A stretch of DNA of 36,727 bases from Leptolinea sp964404415 (GTDB lineage: Bacteria; Chloroflexota; Anaerolineae; Anaerolineales; Anaerolineaceae). The number at the start of each line of letters is the position of its first letter. Position 1 is the first letter of the stretch. The notes below the pieces were generated by a model, which saw only the letters and a list, made by a program, of their open reading frames with translations, was not told where the DNA came from and ran no database searches. The position numbers were made by a program, and so were the translations under genes. The stretch spans positions 1 through 36,727 of the forward strand of contig CAYOKC010000018.1 in NCBI GenBank assembly GCA_964404415.1. Reading direction: 5' to 3'. Of the stretch, positions 7,399 through 16,344 are shown one piece after another.

Positions 7399-8055
7399 TT
7401 ATTTCTCATCAAGAGAAACAATACCTTTACGCAGCGCGTATAGCGCTGCCTGGGTACGGCTGGCCACATTGAGCTTGGTCAGAATACGGCTCACGTGGGT
7501 ATGCACGGTTGCCGGGCTGAGTACCAGCATCTTCGCGATCTCCTGGTTGCTGTACCCCTGGGCCATCATGCGCAGCACTTCCACCTCACGGTCGGTGAGC
7601 TCTTCAGCCGGTTTTTCTTCTTCGGCTGGTCCGCGGAACTGTTGCAATACCTGCCGGGTGACGGCGGGATGCAGCGACCCTTCACCCTGTGACACCTGGT
7701 GGATGGCTTTCACCAGGTCTGCCGGGTTTGAATCTTTTAACAGGTAACCGATGGCTCCGGCATTCAAAGATGGCAGAACCTTGTCATTGGTGCTGAAACT
7801 GGTCAAAACCAGCACATTCACATCAGGCGCTTTCTGTTTGATCTGCCTGGTCGCTTCAATGCCGTCCATTTCCGGCATCACCAGATCCATCAACACTACC
7901 TGGGGTTGAAGTTTAACCGCCTGTTCAACGGCATCCGCGCCGTTGCTGGCCTCACCCACCACTTCTATCCCATCTTCGGTATCCAGCATGGCGATCAGAC
8001 CCTTGCGTACAACCGGATGATCGTCAACCACCAGCACACGGATATTTTCACTCAT
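7399..8055 (-). CDS. NarL/FixJ-type response regulator
   Basis: 218 residues: receiver domain with acidic pair D11/D12, phosphoacceptor D57 (VVLMDLVMP), T85 and K107, then a LuxR-type helix-turn-helix at about 150-210 (LTDREVEVLRMMAQGYSNQE, then LSPATVHTHVSRILTKL). It should be phosphorylated by the kinase encoded immediately upstream, whose stop overlaps its ATG by four bases. Target promoters are not identifiable from the window. All catalytic residues are intact. Confidence 0.95.
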   Translation of the reverse strand: MSENIRVLVVDDHPVVRKGLIAMLDTEDGIEVVGEASNGADAVEQAVKLQPQVVLMDLVMPEMDGIEATRQIKQKAPDVNVLVLTSFSTNDKVLPSLNAGAIGYLLKDSNPADLVKAIHQVSQGEGSLHPAVTRQVLQQFRGPAEEEKPAEELTDREVEVLRMMAQGYSNQEIAKMLVLSPATVHTHVSRILTKLNVASRTQAALYALRKGIVSLDEK

Positions 8056-9647
8056 ATTTTCACCTCTACAGTCAGGCTGGTCCCGCTTCCGGGGTTACTT
8101 TGAATAGCCAGTGTGGCATTAAGGCTCTCAGCCCGCTCGCGCATGGTGCGCAGCCCGATTCCGCCTTTGCCCTTCCCGGCCGTGTCAAACCCGATTCCAT
8201 CATCTTCGATCTTCATCAACACGGTGTGCCCGCTTTGGATCACGTGTACCATCACATTTTTCGCGCGGGCGTGTTTGACCACGTTGTTCAATGCTTCCTG
8301 CGCGATGCCGTACAACATCTCTTCAATTTTAGCATCGAGCATCACATTCACACGCCATTTCAGGGCGGTTTCCAAACCCAGTTGTTCTTCCACCGAACGC
8401 AAACGCTGGTTGAGCGCGCCTTGTAAGCCGGCCTGATCCAACACAGACGGGCGCAATTCAAAGATCAACAGGCGCATTTCCTTTAAAGCTTCGCCGGTGG
8501 ATTCCTCCAGGTTTTTCAGGTAGGTTTCCACCGCTTTCAGGTCACCGCCATCCAGCTTCTTTTTAGCGGCCTGTGTATACAGCGCCATACCGTAGAGCAA
8601 CTGGTTGACAGAATCATGCAGCTCTCGTGACAGGCGGTGGCGTTCCTCAATCACAGCCATCTCCTGCACCTGTTTTGCCAGCCGCGCGTTTTCAACCGCC
8701 ACGGCTGCCTGGTTGGCAAACAGCTCGATCAGACGGACGTCATCCTGGGTAAATCCGTGATCCTTATTGACCACATCCAATACGCCGATGATCTGTCCGC
8801 GCACTTTTAATGGAATAGCCAATAGTGATACCGGCGCGCCGGCCGTCATACCGTCTTTGAATCCGGGGCGGTTATTAATGAGCAGCGGTTCACCACGGCG
8901 GACGGCCAAACCGAGCAGCGCCTGCCCGAGGGGAACCCGGCCGGTCTTCTCGCGCGATTCTCCGGTGGAATACATGATCCGCAGCCATTCCTCGCCCTCC
9001 ACCAGTCCAATGGAACTACCGCGCGCGGCCGTCAAACGCTGCGCTTCGGTACACACAATTTGCAGCACTTCTTCCAGTTCCAATTTTTGTAAGAGCGCGA
9101 GCGTGATCTGATGAAGGGATTGCGTCTCCAGCAGACGGTCGCGGGTGGCCTGGTAGAGTTGCGCATTTTCCAGTGACAGGGCTATCGACCCCGAGATGGC
9201 TTCAGCCAGCGAGATCTGATTCAAGGTGAACGGCTCATACCGGCCGCGCCGGAAGGCGATGACCAACCCCATGATCCGGTTATTGCCTGTGATCGGCACC
9301 GCGAGGGTTACATCGGCGGATAATTCGGTCAGTATGGAGGGGGAAATGCGGTGATCCGAACTCACCCGAGCCGACGAAACCGATGCCCGCTTTGATAGCA
9401 CATAGTCCACCAGCAGGTCGGTTGACGAATCGAGGCTGGTGGAAAAGATCCGCCCGCGCTCGGTTTCAGATACCCCGCCGCTGGCAACCAGCGGAATACA
9501 CAGGCCATCAGCCGTCACCCAGTAGACGAGGCAGCCATCAGCATCGAGGGAAACAGACATTTCCCACGCCACACGGTTCAAGGCGCGCTGAAGGTCACCT
9601 GAATAAGAGGCGGGAAGTGAAAAATCGGGCAAACCGGGTAGTGTCAT
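8052..9647 (-). CDS. Soluble GAF-GAF sensor histidine kinase (HisKA_3 type)
   Basis: 531 residues and no clear membrane segment. Two GAF-like domains (about 20-160 and 180-325) are followed by a dimerisation/phosphoacceptor helix with EERHRLSRELHDSVNQ, H344 being the phosphorylated residue, and a GHKL ATPase with N-box EALNNVVKHA (451-460), DDGIGF (482-487) and GGIGLRTMRERA. This is the NarX/DegS-like class that pairs with NarL-type regulators, and its partner overlaps it. The GAF domains may bind heme, an iron-sulfur cluster or a small ligand; no diagnostic cysteine set is visible. The ATG at 9647 has no recognisable ribosome site. Confidence 0.93.
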   Translation of the reverse strand: MTLPGLPDFSLPASYSGDLQRALNRVAWEMSVSLDADGCLVYWVTADGLCIPLVASGGVSETERGRIFSTSLDSSTDLLVDYVLSKRASVSSARVSSDHRISPSILTELSADVTLAVPITGNNRIMGLVIAFRRGRYEPFTLNQISLAEAISGSIALSLENAQLYQATRDRLLETQSLHQITLALLQKLELEEVLQIVCTEAQRLTAARGSSIGLVEGEEWLRIMYSTGESREKTGRVPLGQALLGLAVRRGEPLLINNRPGFKDGMTAGAPVSLLAIPLKVRGQIIGVLDVVNKDHGFTQDDVRLIELFANQAAVAVENARLAKQVQEMAVIEERHRLSRELHDSVNQLLYGMALYTQAAKKKLDGGDLKAVETYLKNLEESTGEALKEMRLLIFELRPSVLDQAGLQGALNQRLRSVEEQLGLETALKWRVNVMLDAKIEEMLYGIAQEALNNVVKHARAKNVMVHVIQSGHTVLMKIEDDGIGFDTAGKGKGGIGLRTMRERAESLNATLAIQSNPGSGTSLTVEVKI

Positions 9648-9802
9648 AGGAGTGGTATGAAAATTGTATCAATAATGGCGCAGAACACCACTTTCTGGTG
9701 GGTAAATAATGTGTAAACCTTCGCGATATTCGGTTGTATACATATTTCCGCCTGCGATACCGATATATACTAAAGTATGTTGCATTCCCCCGGAAACCAA
9801 CG

Positions 9803-11422
9803 ATGATCTATACCATCTACCCCCACGCGTTGATCCTATTCCTGACAACCATAATGAGTCTCATCGTGGCATTGGCAGCCTGGAACAGGCGGAACACCAC
9901 GACAGGCTTTATTTTGATCCTGTTCATGATTTCGATTGCCACCTGGTCGTTCTTTTCCGGGATTGAAGCGGGAACCACCGGGGTGGCCAACCGGATTTTT
10001 TGGTCCAAAATGGAATACCTGGGGTTTGTCTGGGCGTCACCGCTTTGTTTTCTCTTTGTCCTTTCATACACCAATCACTGGAAATGGATCACAAAACCTG
10101 TACTTTACAGCATTGCAGCCATTTCGATCATCACATTGGTCCTGGCATGGACGAATGAATTCCACGGGTTGATCTGGAGCAGTTTTCATCCGGGGGATCC
10201 GCAACTAAATACACTCGTTTACGTCCATGGGACATGGTTCCTTTTATACACATTCATTCAATTCTGCCTGTTTTGTTTTTCCGTCGGAATTCTGTTCCAC
10301 GATCTGCGTGTGCAAAAAGCCCCCTACAGGCAGCAAACCGTAACCATATTGGCCGCGGTTCTGATCCCGGCGATTGCCGGAATACTGTATACATTCAAAA
10401 TTTCCCCCATTCCCGGGCTGGATTGGATGCCTCTGTGTACCTTCTTTACCGGAGCGATCTTTACCTGGAGCATGCAAACATACCGGTTGCTTGACCTGGT
10501 GCCCATTGCCCGGGATACCCTGGTGGAACAAATGCTGGATGGCATGATCGTACTCGATGGGCAGCAGCGGATCATCGACATCAATCCCAGCGCGCGCAAC
10601 ATGATCAAAGGAGGCGATTCCATTAAACCCGGTGACCCACTTTCCTCAGTGCTCCCAGAATTATGCCCATCAAGTGAAGATCTAAAAAAGCAATCCAATA
10701 CCCGCATTCTTTCCCTGCATGAAACCAGTGACGACCACCGGTTTGTTGATGTTCGTATGACGTTGATCAAAGGGACAAAAACCGGCACCAATTGCAGCCT
10801 GTTGATGCTGCGGGATATCACAAAACGGAAAACTATCGAAGATTCACTCAACCAGGCCAACCGGGAGTTGGAAAAGCGGATCAATGAAATTCAGATCCTG
10901 CAAAACCAGCTAAAAGAAGAGAGCATCCGGGACCCGCTGACCCGGTTGTATAACCGCCGATATATGGAAGATGCCCTGAACCGCGAATTTGCCCACGCCA
11001 CGCGTGACGGCTACCCGGTCAGCATCATTATGGCGGACATTGACCATTTTAAAAATGTAAATGACACCTACGGCCATAATACGGGTGACGAGGTGCTGAT
11101 TCAACTATCACAACTTTTCCTTTCCAATTTCAGAGTGGAAGACATTGTCTGCCGCTATGGCGGGGAAGAATTCCTGATCGTGATGCCGGAAACAACCGCG
11201 GAAACCGCGTTCTTGCGCATTGATGGTTTGCGCAGGCTGCTCGAAAGCACGGAACTCTTTATTTCTTCCACGAAAATTAAGATTACCCTCTCCGCCGGCA
11301 TAGCTGTGTATCCGGAAGAAGGGGCAACCATAGAAGAAGTGGTTCACAAAGCAGACCTGGCTATGTACCGGGCAAAATCAGAAGGACGCAATCGGGTAAT
11401 TGCAGGTGGACACCCCGCCTGA
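9803..11422 (+). CDS. Membrane diguanylate cyclase (7TM sensor, PAS, GGDEF)
   Basis: Makes the second messenger cyclic di-GMP from two GTP. In 539 residues: seven hydrophobic helices over 1-230 resembling the histidine-kinase 7TM sensor module, a PAS domain at about 240-340 (DGMIVLDGQQRIIDINPSA), a coiled-coil linker at 345-375, and a GGDEF domain with DPLTRLYNRRYMED and active-site GGEEF at 453-457. An intact inhibitory RxxD site (RVED, 444-447) lies exactly five residues before the active loop, so product feedback inhibition is expected. I placed the start at ATG 9803, before the first helix and after GGAAACCAACG; a TTG at 9734 would add an unusual basic extension. It is divergent from the two-component system. 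Confidence 0.9.
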   Translation: MIYTIYPHALILFLTTIMSLIVALAAWNRRNTTTGFILILFMISIATWSFFSGIEAGTTGVANRIFWSKMEYLGFVWASPLCFLFVLSYTNHWKWITKPVLYSIAAISIITLVLAWTNEFHGLIWSSFHPGDPQLNTLVYVHGTWFLLYTFIQFCLFCFSVGILFHDLRVQKAPYRQQTVTILAAVLIPAIAGILYTFKISPIPGLDWMPLCTFFTGAIFTWSMQTYRLLDLVPIARDTLVEQMLDGMIVLDGQQRIIDINPSARNMIKGGDSIKPGDPLSSVLPELCPSSEDLKKQSNTRILSLHETSDDHRFVDVRMTLIKGTKTGTNCSLLMLRDITKRKTIEDSLNQANRELEKRINEIQILQNQLKEESIRDPLTRLYNRRYMEDALNREFAHATRDGYPVSIIMADIDHFKNVNDTYGHNTGDEVLIQLSQLFLSNFRVEDIVCRYGGEEFLIVMPETTAETAFLRIDGLRRLLESTELFISSTKIKITLSAGIAVYPEEGATIEEVVHKADLAMYRAKSEGRNRVIAGGHPA

Positions 11423-11465
11423 TAGAATGAAATAAAGCAATTCTCTTGTTACTCAGGAGGGTGAA

Positions 11466-12284
11466 ATGAACTTTGGCTTTGTTTTACCCCTTGGAGACGC
11501 CCGGTTTGCCGCTGAATGCGCGAAAGAAGCGGAAAATTCAGGTTGGGATGGATTCTTTGTCTGGGAACCGGTCTGGGGGGTGGATGCCTGGGTCAGCCTG
11601 ACAGCCGCGGCGTCTGTCACCCGCACGATACGGCTGGGTACGATGCTGACGCCGCTGCCTGTGTTGTCACCCTGGAAACTGGCCAGCGAAACCGCCTCCC
11701 TCGATAACTACTGTGGAGGACGGCTTATCCTCTCGGTGGGGTTGGGCGCGGTGGATACCGGCTTTATGAATTTCGGCCTGCCGACAGACCGCAAGGAAAG
11801 GGCGGAACGCCTGGACGAAGGATTGGAGATCCTGACCGGATTGTGGGAAGGGCAGCCGTTCCAGTTTGAGGGAAAGCATTACCACCTGCAGCCCACCGAT
11901 TTTCAGGTGCCGCCAGCTCCTCTGCAACGTCCCCGCATACCGATATGGGTGGTGGGCGCCTGGCCTAATGAAAAGTCCATGCGGCGCGCGTTGCAATTCG
12001 ACGGACTGCTGCCGAACTTTATTGGCCGGTCAGGCAAGGTGGAAATGGGGCATCCCGACCCGGATGTGATGAAAGAGATGGCAGAATACGTACGGCTTCA
12101 CACCGACGGCAAACCTTTTGACATCATTATGGAAGGCGAAACTGACCCGTCACGGCTGGAAACACTGGAGTTGGTGCGCACATACGCCAGTCATGGTGTG
12201 ACATGGTGGATGGAGGCTTTGTGGTCAGCCGAAAACCAGGAAGAAGTACTCAGGCGGGTAAAAAACGGCCCGCCGCGCATCTGA
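11466..12284 (+). CDS. LLM-class flavin-dependent oxidoreductase (bacterial luciferase-like)
   Basis: 272 residues of TIM-barrel luciferase family: MNFGFVLPLGDARFAAECAK start, then WDGFFVWEP, TRTIRLGTMLTPLPVLSPWK (the typical 'rirlGt.v.p...rhP' strand), LILSVGLGAVD, and RLDEGLEILTGLWEG. These enzymes use reduced FMN or coenzyme F420; which one cannot be decided. The length is a little below the common 300-350. The ATG has a strong site (CAGGAGGGTGAA). It ends 12 bases from the convergent racemase gene with no obvious terminator between. Confidence 0.88.
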   Translation: MNFGFVLPLGDARFAAECAKEAENSGWDGFFVWEPVWGVDAWVSLTAAASVTRTIRLGTMLTPLPVLSPWKLASETASLDNYCGGRLILSVGLGAVDTGFMNFGLPTDRKERAERLDEGLEILTGLWEGQPFQFEGKHYHLQPTDFQVPPAPLQRPRIPIWVVGAWPNEKSMRRALQFDGLLPNFIGRSGKVEMGHPDPDVMKEMAEYVRLHTDGKPFDIIMEGETDPSRLETLELVRTYASHGVTWWMEALWSAENQEEVLRRVKNGPPRI

Positions 12285-12296
12285 CGTTCCGTGGGA

Positions 12297-12989
12297 TCAG
12301 GCCAGAGCCAGATCCACTGCAGCTTCCGCGTGAATTCGCGTGGTGGGGAATAGCGGCAACAGAAAATCAGCCGGCGTTACCAGCAGTTCTATCTCGGTAC
12401 AACCCAGAATGATCCCTTCTGCTCCGCCATCGGCCATATTCTGGATCACGCGCAGATAGTCCGCTTTGGATTCCGGCCTGATGATACCCTGGCATAACTC
12501 ATCATAGATCACCCGGTTGACCATCACCCGGTCATCCGCCGGGGGGATCATCACGTCCAGGCCGTGTTTTTCCGCCAGACGTACCCGGTAAAACTCTTCT
12601 TCCATTGTGTAGCGGGTGCCCAACAACCCGATCTTCTTTATTCCAGCTTTTTTAACTTCGTCAGCGGTGGCATCCGCGATATGTAAAACCGGAAGCCCGG
12701 ACCCGGCTTCAACCGCCCCGGCTACTTTATGCATGGTGTTGGCGCAGATCAACAGAAAATCCGCCCCGGCAGATTTCAGCCCACGCGCCTGGCCGGCCAG
12801 CAATTCTCCGGCTTCCGTCCACCGGCCGGTATGCTGCAATTCTTCCATTTCCGCGAAATCGATGGAAGACATGATCAACTTCGCCGAGTGCAACCCGCCC
12901 AACCGCCGGGCGGTTTCTTCATTAATGATCCGGTAGTACTCTACCGTCGATTGCCATGACATTCCACCGAGAAGACCTATCGTTTTCAT
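12297..12989 (-). CDS. Aspartate/glutamate racemase family protein
   Basis: 230 residues of the Asp/Glu racemase superfamily, catalysing inversion at the alpha carbon using two cysteines. Both are present: C82 in ICANTMHK and C197 in ILGCTEIELL, with the opening MKTIGLLGGMSWQSTVEYYR typical of aspartate racemases. I use the ATG at 12989 rather than 12998 because the family begins there and because the upstream ATG overlaps a perfect TATAAT box. If that box is the -10, the transcript would start at about the initiation codon with no leader. Substrate (Asp versus Glu or another amino acid) is not settled. Confidence 0.9.
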   Translation of the reverse strand: MKTIGLLGGMSWQSTVEYYRIINEETARRLGGLHSAKLIMSSIDFAEMEELQHTGRWTEAGELLAGQARGLKSAGADFLLICANTMHKVAGAVEAGSGLPVLHIADATADEVKKAGIKKIGLLGTRYTMEEEFYRVRLAEKHGLDVMIPPADDRVMVNRVIYDELCQGIIRPESKADYLRVIQNMADGGAEGIILGCTEIELLVTPADFLLPLFPTTRIHAEAAVDLALA

Positions 12990-12996
12990 GAAACGC

Positions 12997-13002
12997 ATTA
13001 TA
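12997..13002 (-). promoter_or_regulatory. -10 box for the racemase gene, suggesting a leaderless transcript
   Basis: TATAAT read on the minus strand, followed by seven bases (GCGTTTC) and the ATG at 12989. No good -35 hexamer is visible 16-18 bases upstream. No Shine-Dalgarno sequence can fit between a start site here and the ATG. Confidence 0.5.
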
Positions 13003-13038
13003 AGGCAAGTTGATATACTTATCGGGTAAACAATTTAT

Positions 13039-14352
13039 ATGAAAAACAGATCGCGGTTCTCATTTTTACCTGTTCACATCCGGCCGCAGTCGCGGATTTG
13101 GGGAATTCCTGCCGTGTATATATCTGTTGCTTTGATCCTGGCAGCCGTCCTGCCGGCATGGGAAAGGTACGCCGGTGTGCCTGCCCGCATATTCAGCCCT
13201 GAAACGTCACTGACATTACTCTCCACAATTTCGGGCGGCATGATCACCTTTACCGGCATCGTTTTTTCAATGATCTTTGTCATGGTGCAATTCAGCAGCA
13301 ACTCCTATTCCCCCCGCCTCGCGCCATTTTACCTGCATGATAACGTGATCAAACATTCACTCGGAATGTTCACCGCCACCTTCCTTTTTACACTCACAAC
13401 CATCGCGTGGGCCAGCATCATCGGTGACAAGATCATCCCGGATATTTCGGTTTTAATCTCCATCGGTGCGGTCGCGTTGAGCGCGATGCTTTTTCTGGCA
13501 TTGATCCAACGCATCTCTGTGTTGCAGATCACCAGTGTTCTTTTCATGATCACCCGCTTCGGGCGTAAAGAGATACTGGAAAATTACCCTGTTCTAATGA
13601 CCGGCAACAAGACTACAAGCGAAACCAGAGAAAAATTAGAACTGCCCCCTGTGCAGCAGGTGATCACCTATGATGGTATTTCCGCTTCCCTTCTGGAAGT
13701 GAATATTAAACACCTGGTGAATGTGGCCAAACGGTCAGATACGGTGATCGAAGTGTTGTACGCCGCGGGCGATCTGGTTCCCGAAGGTGCCGATGTGATG
13801 AAAGTATTCGGGAAGGCGCCGGGGGTTTCAGAATGGCAGGCTGTAAGGGCGTTACGAATGGGCGAACAACGCACGATCGACCAGGACCCCAAATACGCGT
13901 TCCGGCTGATCGTCGATATTGCCATACGGGCACTGTCACCCGCGATCAACGATCCCACCACCGCAGTGATGTCACTGGACCGCCTGGAAGACTTGCTCCG
14001 GGTGCTGGTCAACCGCGACATGATGGAAACCCGGTATTACGATAAGAAAGGCAATCTCAGAGTGATCTGCCAGACGCCCGATTGGGATGACTTCCTGGCG
14101 CTCGCGGTTGACGAAATCCGTATATATGGAGCTCCGTCCATTCAGGTGTCACGCCGGCTGCTGGCTCTGTTGACCGACCTGGAAAAGCTCGCGCCGGAAT
14201 CCAGAAAACAAGCCATCAGAGATCACATTCAAAGGGTGGACGTCTCAATAAAAAGGGCTTTCACCGATAAAGATGACCGCGCCGAAGCAAGGCATCCTGA
14301 CCGGCAGGGTATAGGCTTAACCCGGTCAGCCGATGACGATGTGTTCGCATAA
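13039..14352 (+). CDS. DUF2254 family membrane protein
   Basis: 437 residues. Four membrane helices in the first 165 residues (around ISVALILAAVLPAW, TISGGMITFTGIVFSMIFVM, MFTATFLFTLTTIAWASI, ISIGAVALSAMLFLALI), then a soluble C-terminal part. VQFSSNSYSPRLAPFY directly after the second helix and DIAIRALSPAINDPTTAVMS in the soluble part are landmark phrases of DUF2254, whose function is unknown. No ribosome site is seen ahead of the ATG. It is divergent from the racemase with only 49 bases between start codons, so their promoters must overlap. Confidence 0.85.
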   Translation: MKNRSRFSFLPVHIRPQSRIWGIPAVYISVALILAAVLPAWERYAGVPARIFSPETSLTLLSTISGGMITFTGIVFSMIFVMVQFSSNSYSPRLAPFYLHDNVIKHSLGMFTATFLFTLTTIAWASIIGDKIIPDISVLISIGAVALSAMLFLALIQRISVLQITSVLFMITRFGRKEILENYPVLMTGNKTTSETREKLELPPVQQVITYDGISASLLEVNIKHLVNVAKRSDTVIEVLYAAGDLVPEGADVMKVFGKAPGVSEWQAVRALRMGEQRTIDQDPKYAFRLIVDIAIRALSPAINDPTTAVMSLDRLEDLLRVLVNRDMMETRYYDKKGNLRVICQTPDWDDFLALAVDEIRIYGAPSIQVSRRLLALLTDLEKLAPESRKQAIRDHIQRVDVSIKRAFTDKDDRAEARHPDRQGIGLTRSADDDVFA

Positions 14353-14423
14353 CGGTTTATTCTCCTGAAGTTCTGCAAGCCCCGCGAACAAAACCGGAAT
14401 TTTCACCGGACAACAATTGACTG

Positions 14424-15107
14424 TTAGAACGGGGAAATCAACATACCGGACAACTTTTCCGGAATGATGTTTTCTTCATACAACGGTTGGAAGTCAACCC
14501 TATCGGTGTTTTCAATGCGGTAATGCGTTTCGGGCATTAACGTTGCCACATACTTGCGTACCATCTCTTTTAACGCGAGTAGATATACAATCTCAGTATC
14601 TGATTGAAACGCTGTAAGAGAAATCGCATCCAGGACCTTATTAATGGCGATGATCAACAGGACTGTTTTTTCGCTGGTCCTGTCTTTATCATCCAACAAC
14701 CGGTTAACACAGGCTTCAGACCTGATGTACCGGTTAGAGTAATCCCTCAGGTCTGTGCTTAACCTTTGCGCCAACAATTCACCCAGCGCGTTGGGCAAAA
14801 TTGAATTCCCGAGATCAGATACGCTCATACGGTACGCCATCACATCGTCGGTTAATGCCCGTACTGAAGCAAGGCGTGTTCCGCCGGTATAAATTTCAAT
14901 TTCTCCGACGAAGTTTATAGCATCAATCCGCTCAATGAAAATCTCCGTCTCATCAACGGTTCGATATATGCCCACGCTGCCTTTATAAAGAAGGTACAGG
15001 CTTCCATCGGAAGGCTCTCCTTCTTTCATAATAGCCTGATCCCGGTGAAACCGCAGACTATTCTCTGAGAATCCCGGTAAATCTTCGAGCTTGAATTTGA
15101 TATCCAA
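14424..15107 (-). CDS. Cyclic-nucleotide-binding-domain protein without a recognisable DNA-binding domain
   Basis: 227 residues. The first 130 match a Crp/cAMP-binding beta-barrel: FHRDQAIMKEGEPSDGSLYL, LLYKGSVGIYRTVDE, IDAINFVGEIEIYTGGTRLA, VRALTDDVMAYRM. The phosphate-binding cassette, normally GExA...R(S/T), reads FVGEIEIYTGGTRLASV, so the Glu and Arg are partly conserved. The C-terminal 100 residues are helical with no winged helix that I can recognise, unlike Crp. Start appears to be TTG at 15107, spaced seven bases from AGGGG. It follows the glucokinase gene by 35 bases and may be co-transcribed. Confidence 0.75.
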   Translation of the reverse strand: MDIKFKLEDLPGFSENSLRFHRDQAIMKEGEPSDGSLYLLYKGSVGIYRTVDETEIFIERIDAINFVGEIEIYTGGTRLASVRALTDDVMAYRMSVSDLGNSILPNALGELLAQRLSTDLRDYSNRYIRSEACVNRLLDDKDRTSEKTVLLIIAINKVLDAISLTAFQSDTEIVYLLALKEMVRKYVATLMPETHYRIENTDRVDFQPLYEENIIPEKLSGMLISPF

Positions 15108-15142
15108 AATAGACCCCCTGTTTTAATATCAAAATGGTTTTT

Positions 15143-16117
15143 TTATAATCCTTCTTTTTGCTGATACGCCCATAAAGCACACCCGATGACGCCGCCATTA
15201 TCGCCAAGTTCTGCCGGCACAATAGTGACTTTTTCAGGATCCGCCAATTTGACACGTTCCTTTACCGTCTTGCGGATCGGGTTGAGCAAAAGATCACCTG
15301 CCTGGGCGCCGCCGCCGCCGATTACGATCCGGTCGGGGGCTATAGTGCAAATTGTGTTGGAAATGGAAATACCCAGATAGAAACCTACCTGTTCATAGAT
15401 CTGCATGGCAACCGCATCACCCTGTAAAGCGGCGGTGCTGACGGTTTTCGCCGTAATTTTGTTCAAATCGTACCCGGCCAATTCGCCGATTTTTGTCGTC
15501 CACCCCTGAACAACAGCTTTCAATCCGGCTGCCGCGATGGCAGGGGAAGAGGCGTACATTTCCAGGCATCCATGGTTTCCGCAGCCGCAAAGCGGACCGT
15601 TGTAATCGATCATGCTATGACCAACCTCGCCGGCTGTGCCGTCAAGGCCAAGGTGAAGGCGGTTGTCTATCACCATGCCGCCGCCAATGCCGGTGCCAAT
15701 GGCATAAACGGCCATGGTTCGGGCTCCGCGTCCGGCTCCGAATTTCCATTCGCCGAATGTGATGGCGCGAACATCATTCAACAGGTAGGTGGATAAACCC
15801 GTGTATTCCTTGATCTTATCGGCTACAGGCGCGTTGACCCAGTTGCCGTACAGGTTTGGAAGGAAAACGGTACGGCCGTTTTCAATGTCGATCTGCCCGG
15901 GAGCCCCGATGCCAATACCGCCAATATCTGAAACCTTCAGCCCACTGGCTTTGATCACATTAAGGAACAGATCTGCCATGCGCCGTATTACAGCATCCTG
16001 CCCTTCACGCGCGATCGTCGGCACGGAGATCAGGTTGGTTACTTCACCGGTCTCAGTATCAACTATTCCTGCCCTGACATTTGTTCCCCCAAGATCACCA
16101 CCGATGTATTTCGCCAT
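15143..16117 (-). CDS. ROK-family sugar kinase, probable glucokinase
   Basis: ATP-dependent phosphorylation of glucose or a related hexose. The 324 residues start with the ATP phosphate-binding loop GGDLGGTNVRAG; the catalytic aspartate is D115 in LLNDVRA; sugar-binding E164 and H167 sit in GTAGEVGHSMID; the ROK zinc site is H167, C177, C179 and C184 (CGCGNHGC). A second glycine-rich loop is YAIGTGIGGGMVID. No N-terminal helix-turn-helix, so it is an enzyme rather than a NagC/XylR-type repressor. A promoter (16166-16194) and a palindrome (16208-16219) precede it. Confidence 0.92.
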   Translation of the reverse strand: MAKYIGGDLGGTNVRAGIVDTETGEVTNLISVPTIAREGQDAVIRRMADLFLNVIKASGLKVSDIGGIGIGAPGQIDIENGRTVFLPNLYGNWVNAPVADKIKEYTGLSTYLLNDVRAITFGEWKFGAGRGARTMAVYAIGTGIGGGMVIDNRLHLGLDGTAGEVGHSMIDYNGPLCGCGNHGCLEMYASSPAIAAAGLKAVVQGWTTKIGELAGYDLNKITAKTVSTAALQGDAVAMQIYEQVGFYLGISISNTICTIAPDRIVIGGGGAQAGDLLLNPIRKTVKERVKLADPEKVTIVPAELGDNGGVIGCALWAYQQKEGL

Positions 16118-16165
16118 CCCGTATCACCCGAATATTTTAAAATGATTGCGCGGCCGAAAACACAC

Positions 16166-16194
16166 GTACTAACCGCTATGGTATTTTAAGTCAA
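16166..16194 (-). promoter_or_regulatory. Promoter of the ROK kinase gene
   Basis: Minus strand TTGACT (16194-16189), 17-base spacer, TAGTAC (16171-16166). The mRNA would begin near 16159, about 40 bases before the ATG at 16117. Confidence 0.5.
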
Positions 16195-16207
16195 ATTTAA
16201 CAAATTG

Positions 16208-16219
16208 TGAACCGGTTCA
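16208..16219. promoter_or_regulatory. Perfect 12-base palindrome upstream of the ROK promoter
   Basis: TGAACCGGTTCA, identical on both strands, begins 14 bases upstream of the -35 box, a usual place for a regulator's binding site. The sequence resembles LacI-family type operators loosely; the binding protein is unknown. Confidence 0.4.
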
Positions 16220-16312
16220 GGGTTCGTTTCTTGGTTAATCAGGCTTTCAAACAGCTTACATTATCCACAACTTGCGAAATTATGCAGTAAACCCTGTCAA
16301 CCTGAAGGTTGG

Positions 16313-16341
16313 AAAAAAAGAACCACCCTGAAAGGTGGTTC
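16313..16341 (-). terminator. Intrinsic terminator of the tRNA-Arg gene
   Basis: On the minus strand GAACCACC, a six-base loop, GGTGGTTC and seven T. It starts only three bases after the tRNA discriminator base, so the primary transcript is essentially tRNA plus hairpin. Confidence 0.9.
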
Positions 16342-16344
16342 CTG

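Noticed and set aside
9734..9802. TTG start extending the diguanylate cyclase by 23 residues
   Set aside because: The extension (YTYFRLRYRYILKYV) is not typical, has no ribosome site, and the ATG at 9803 sits right before the first membrane helix.
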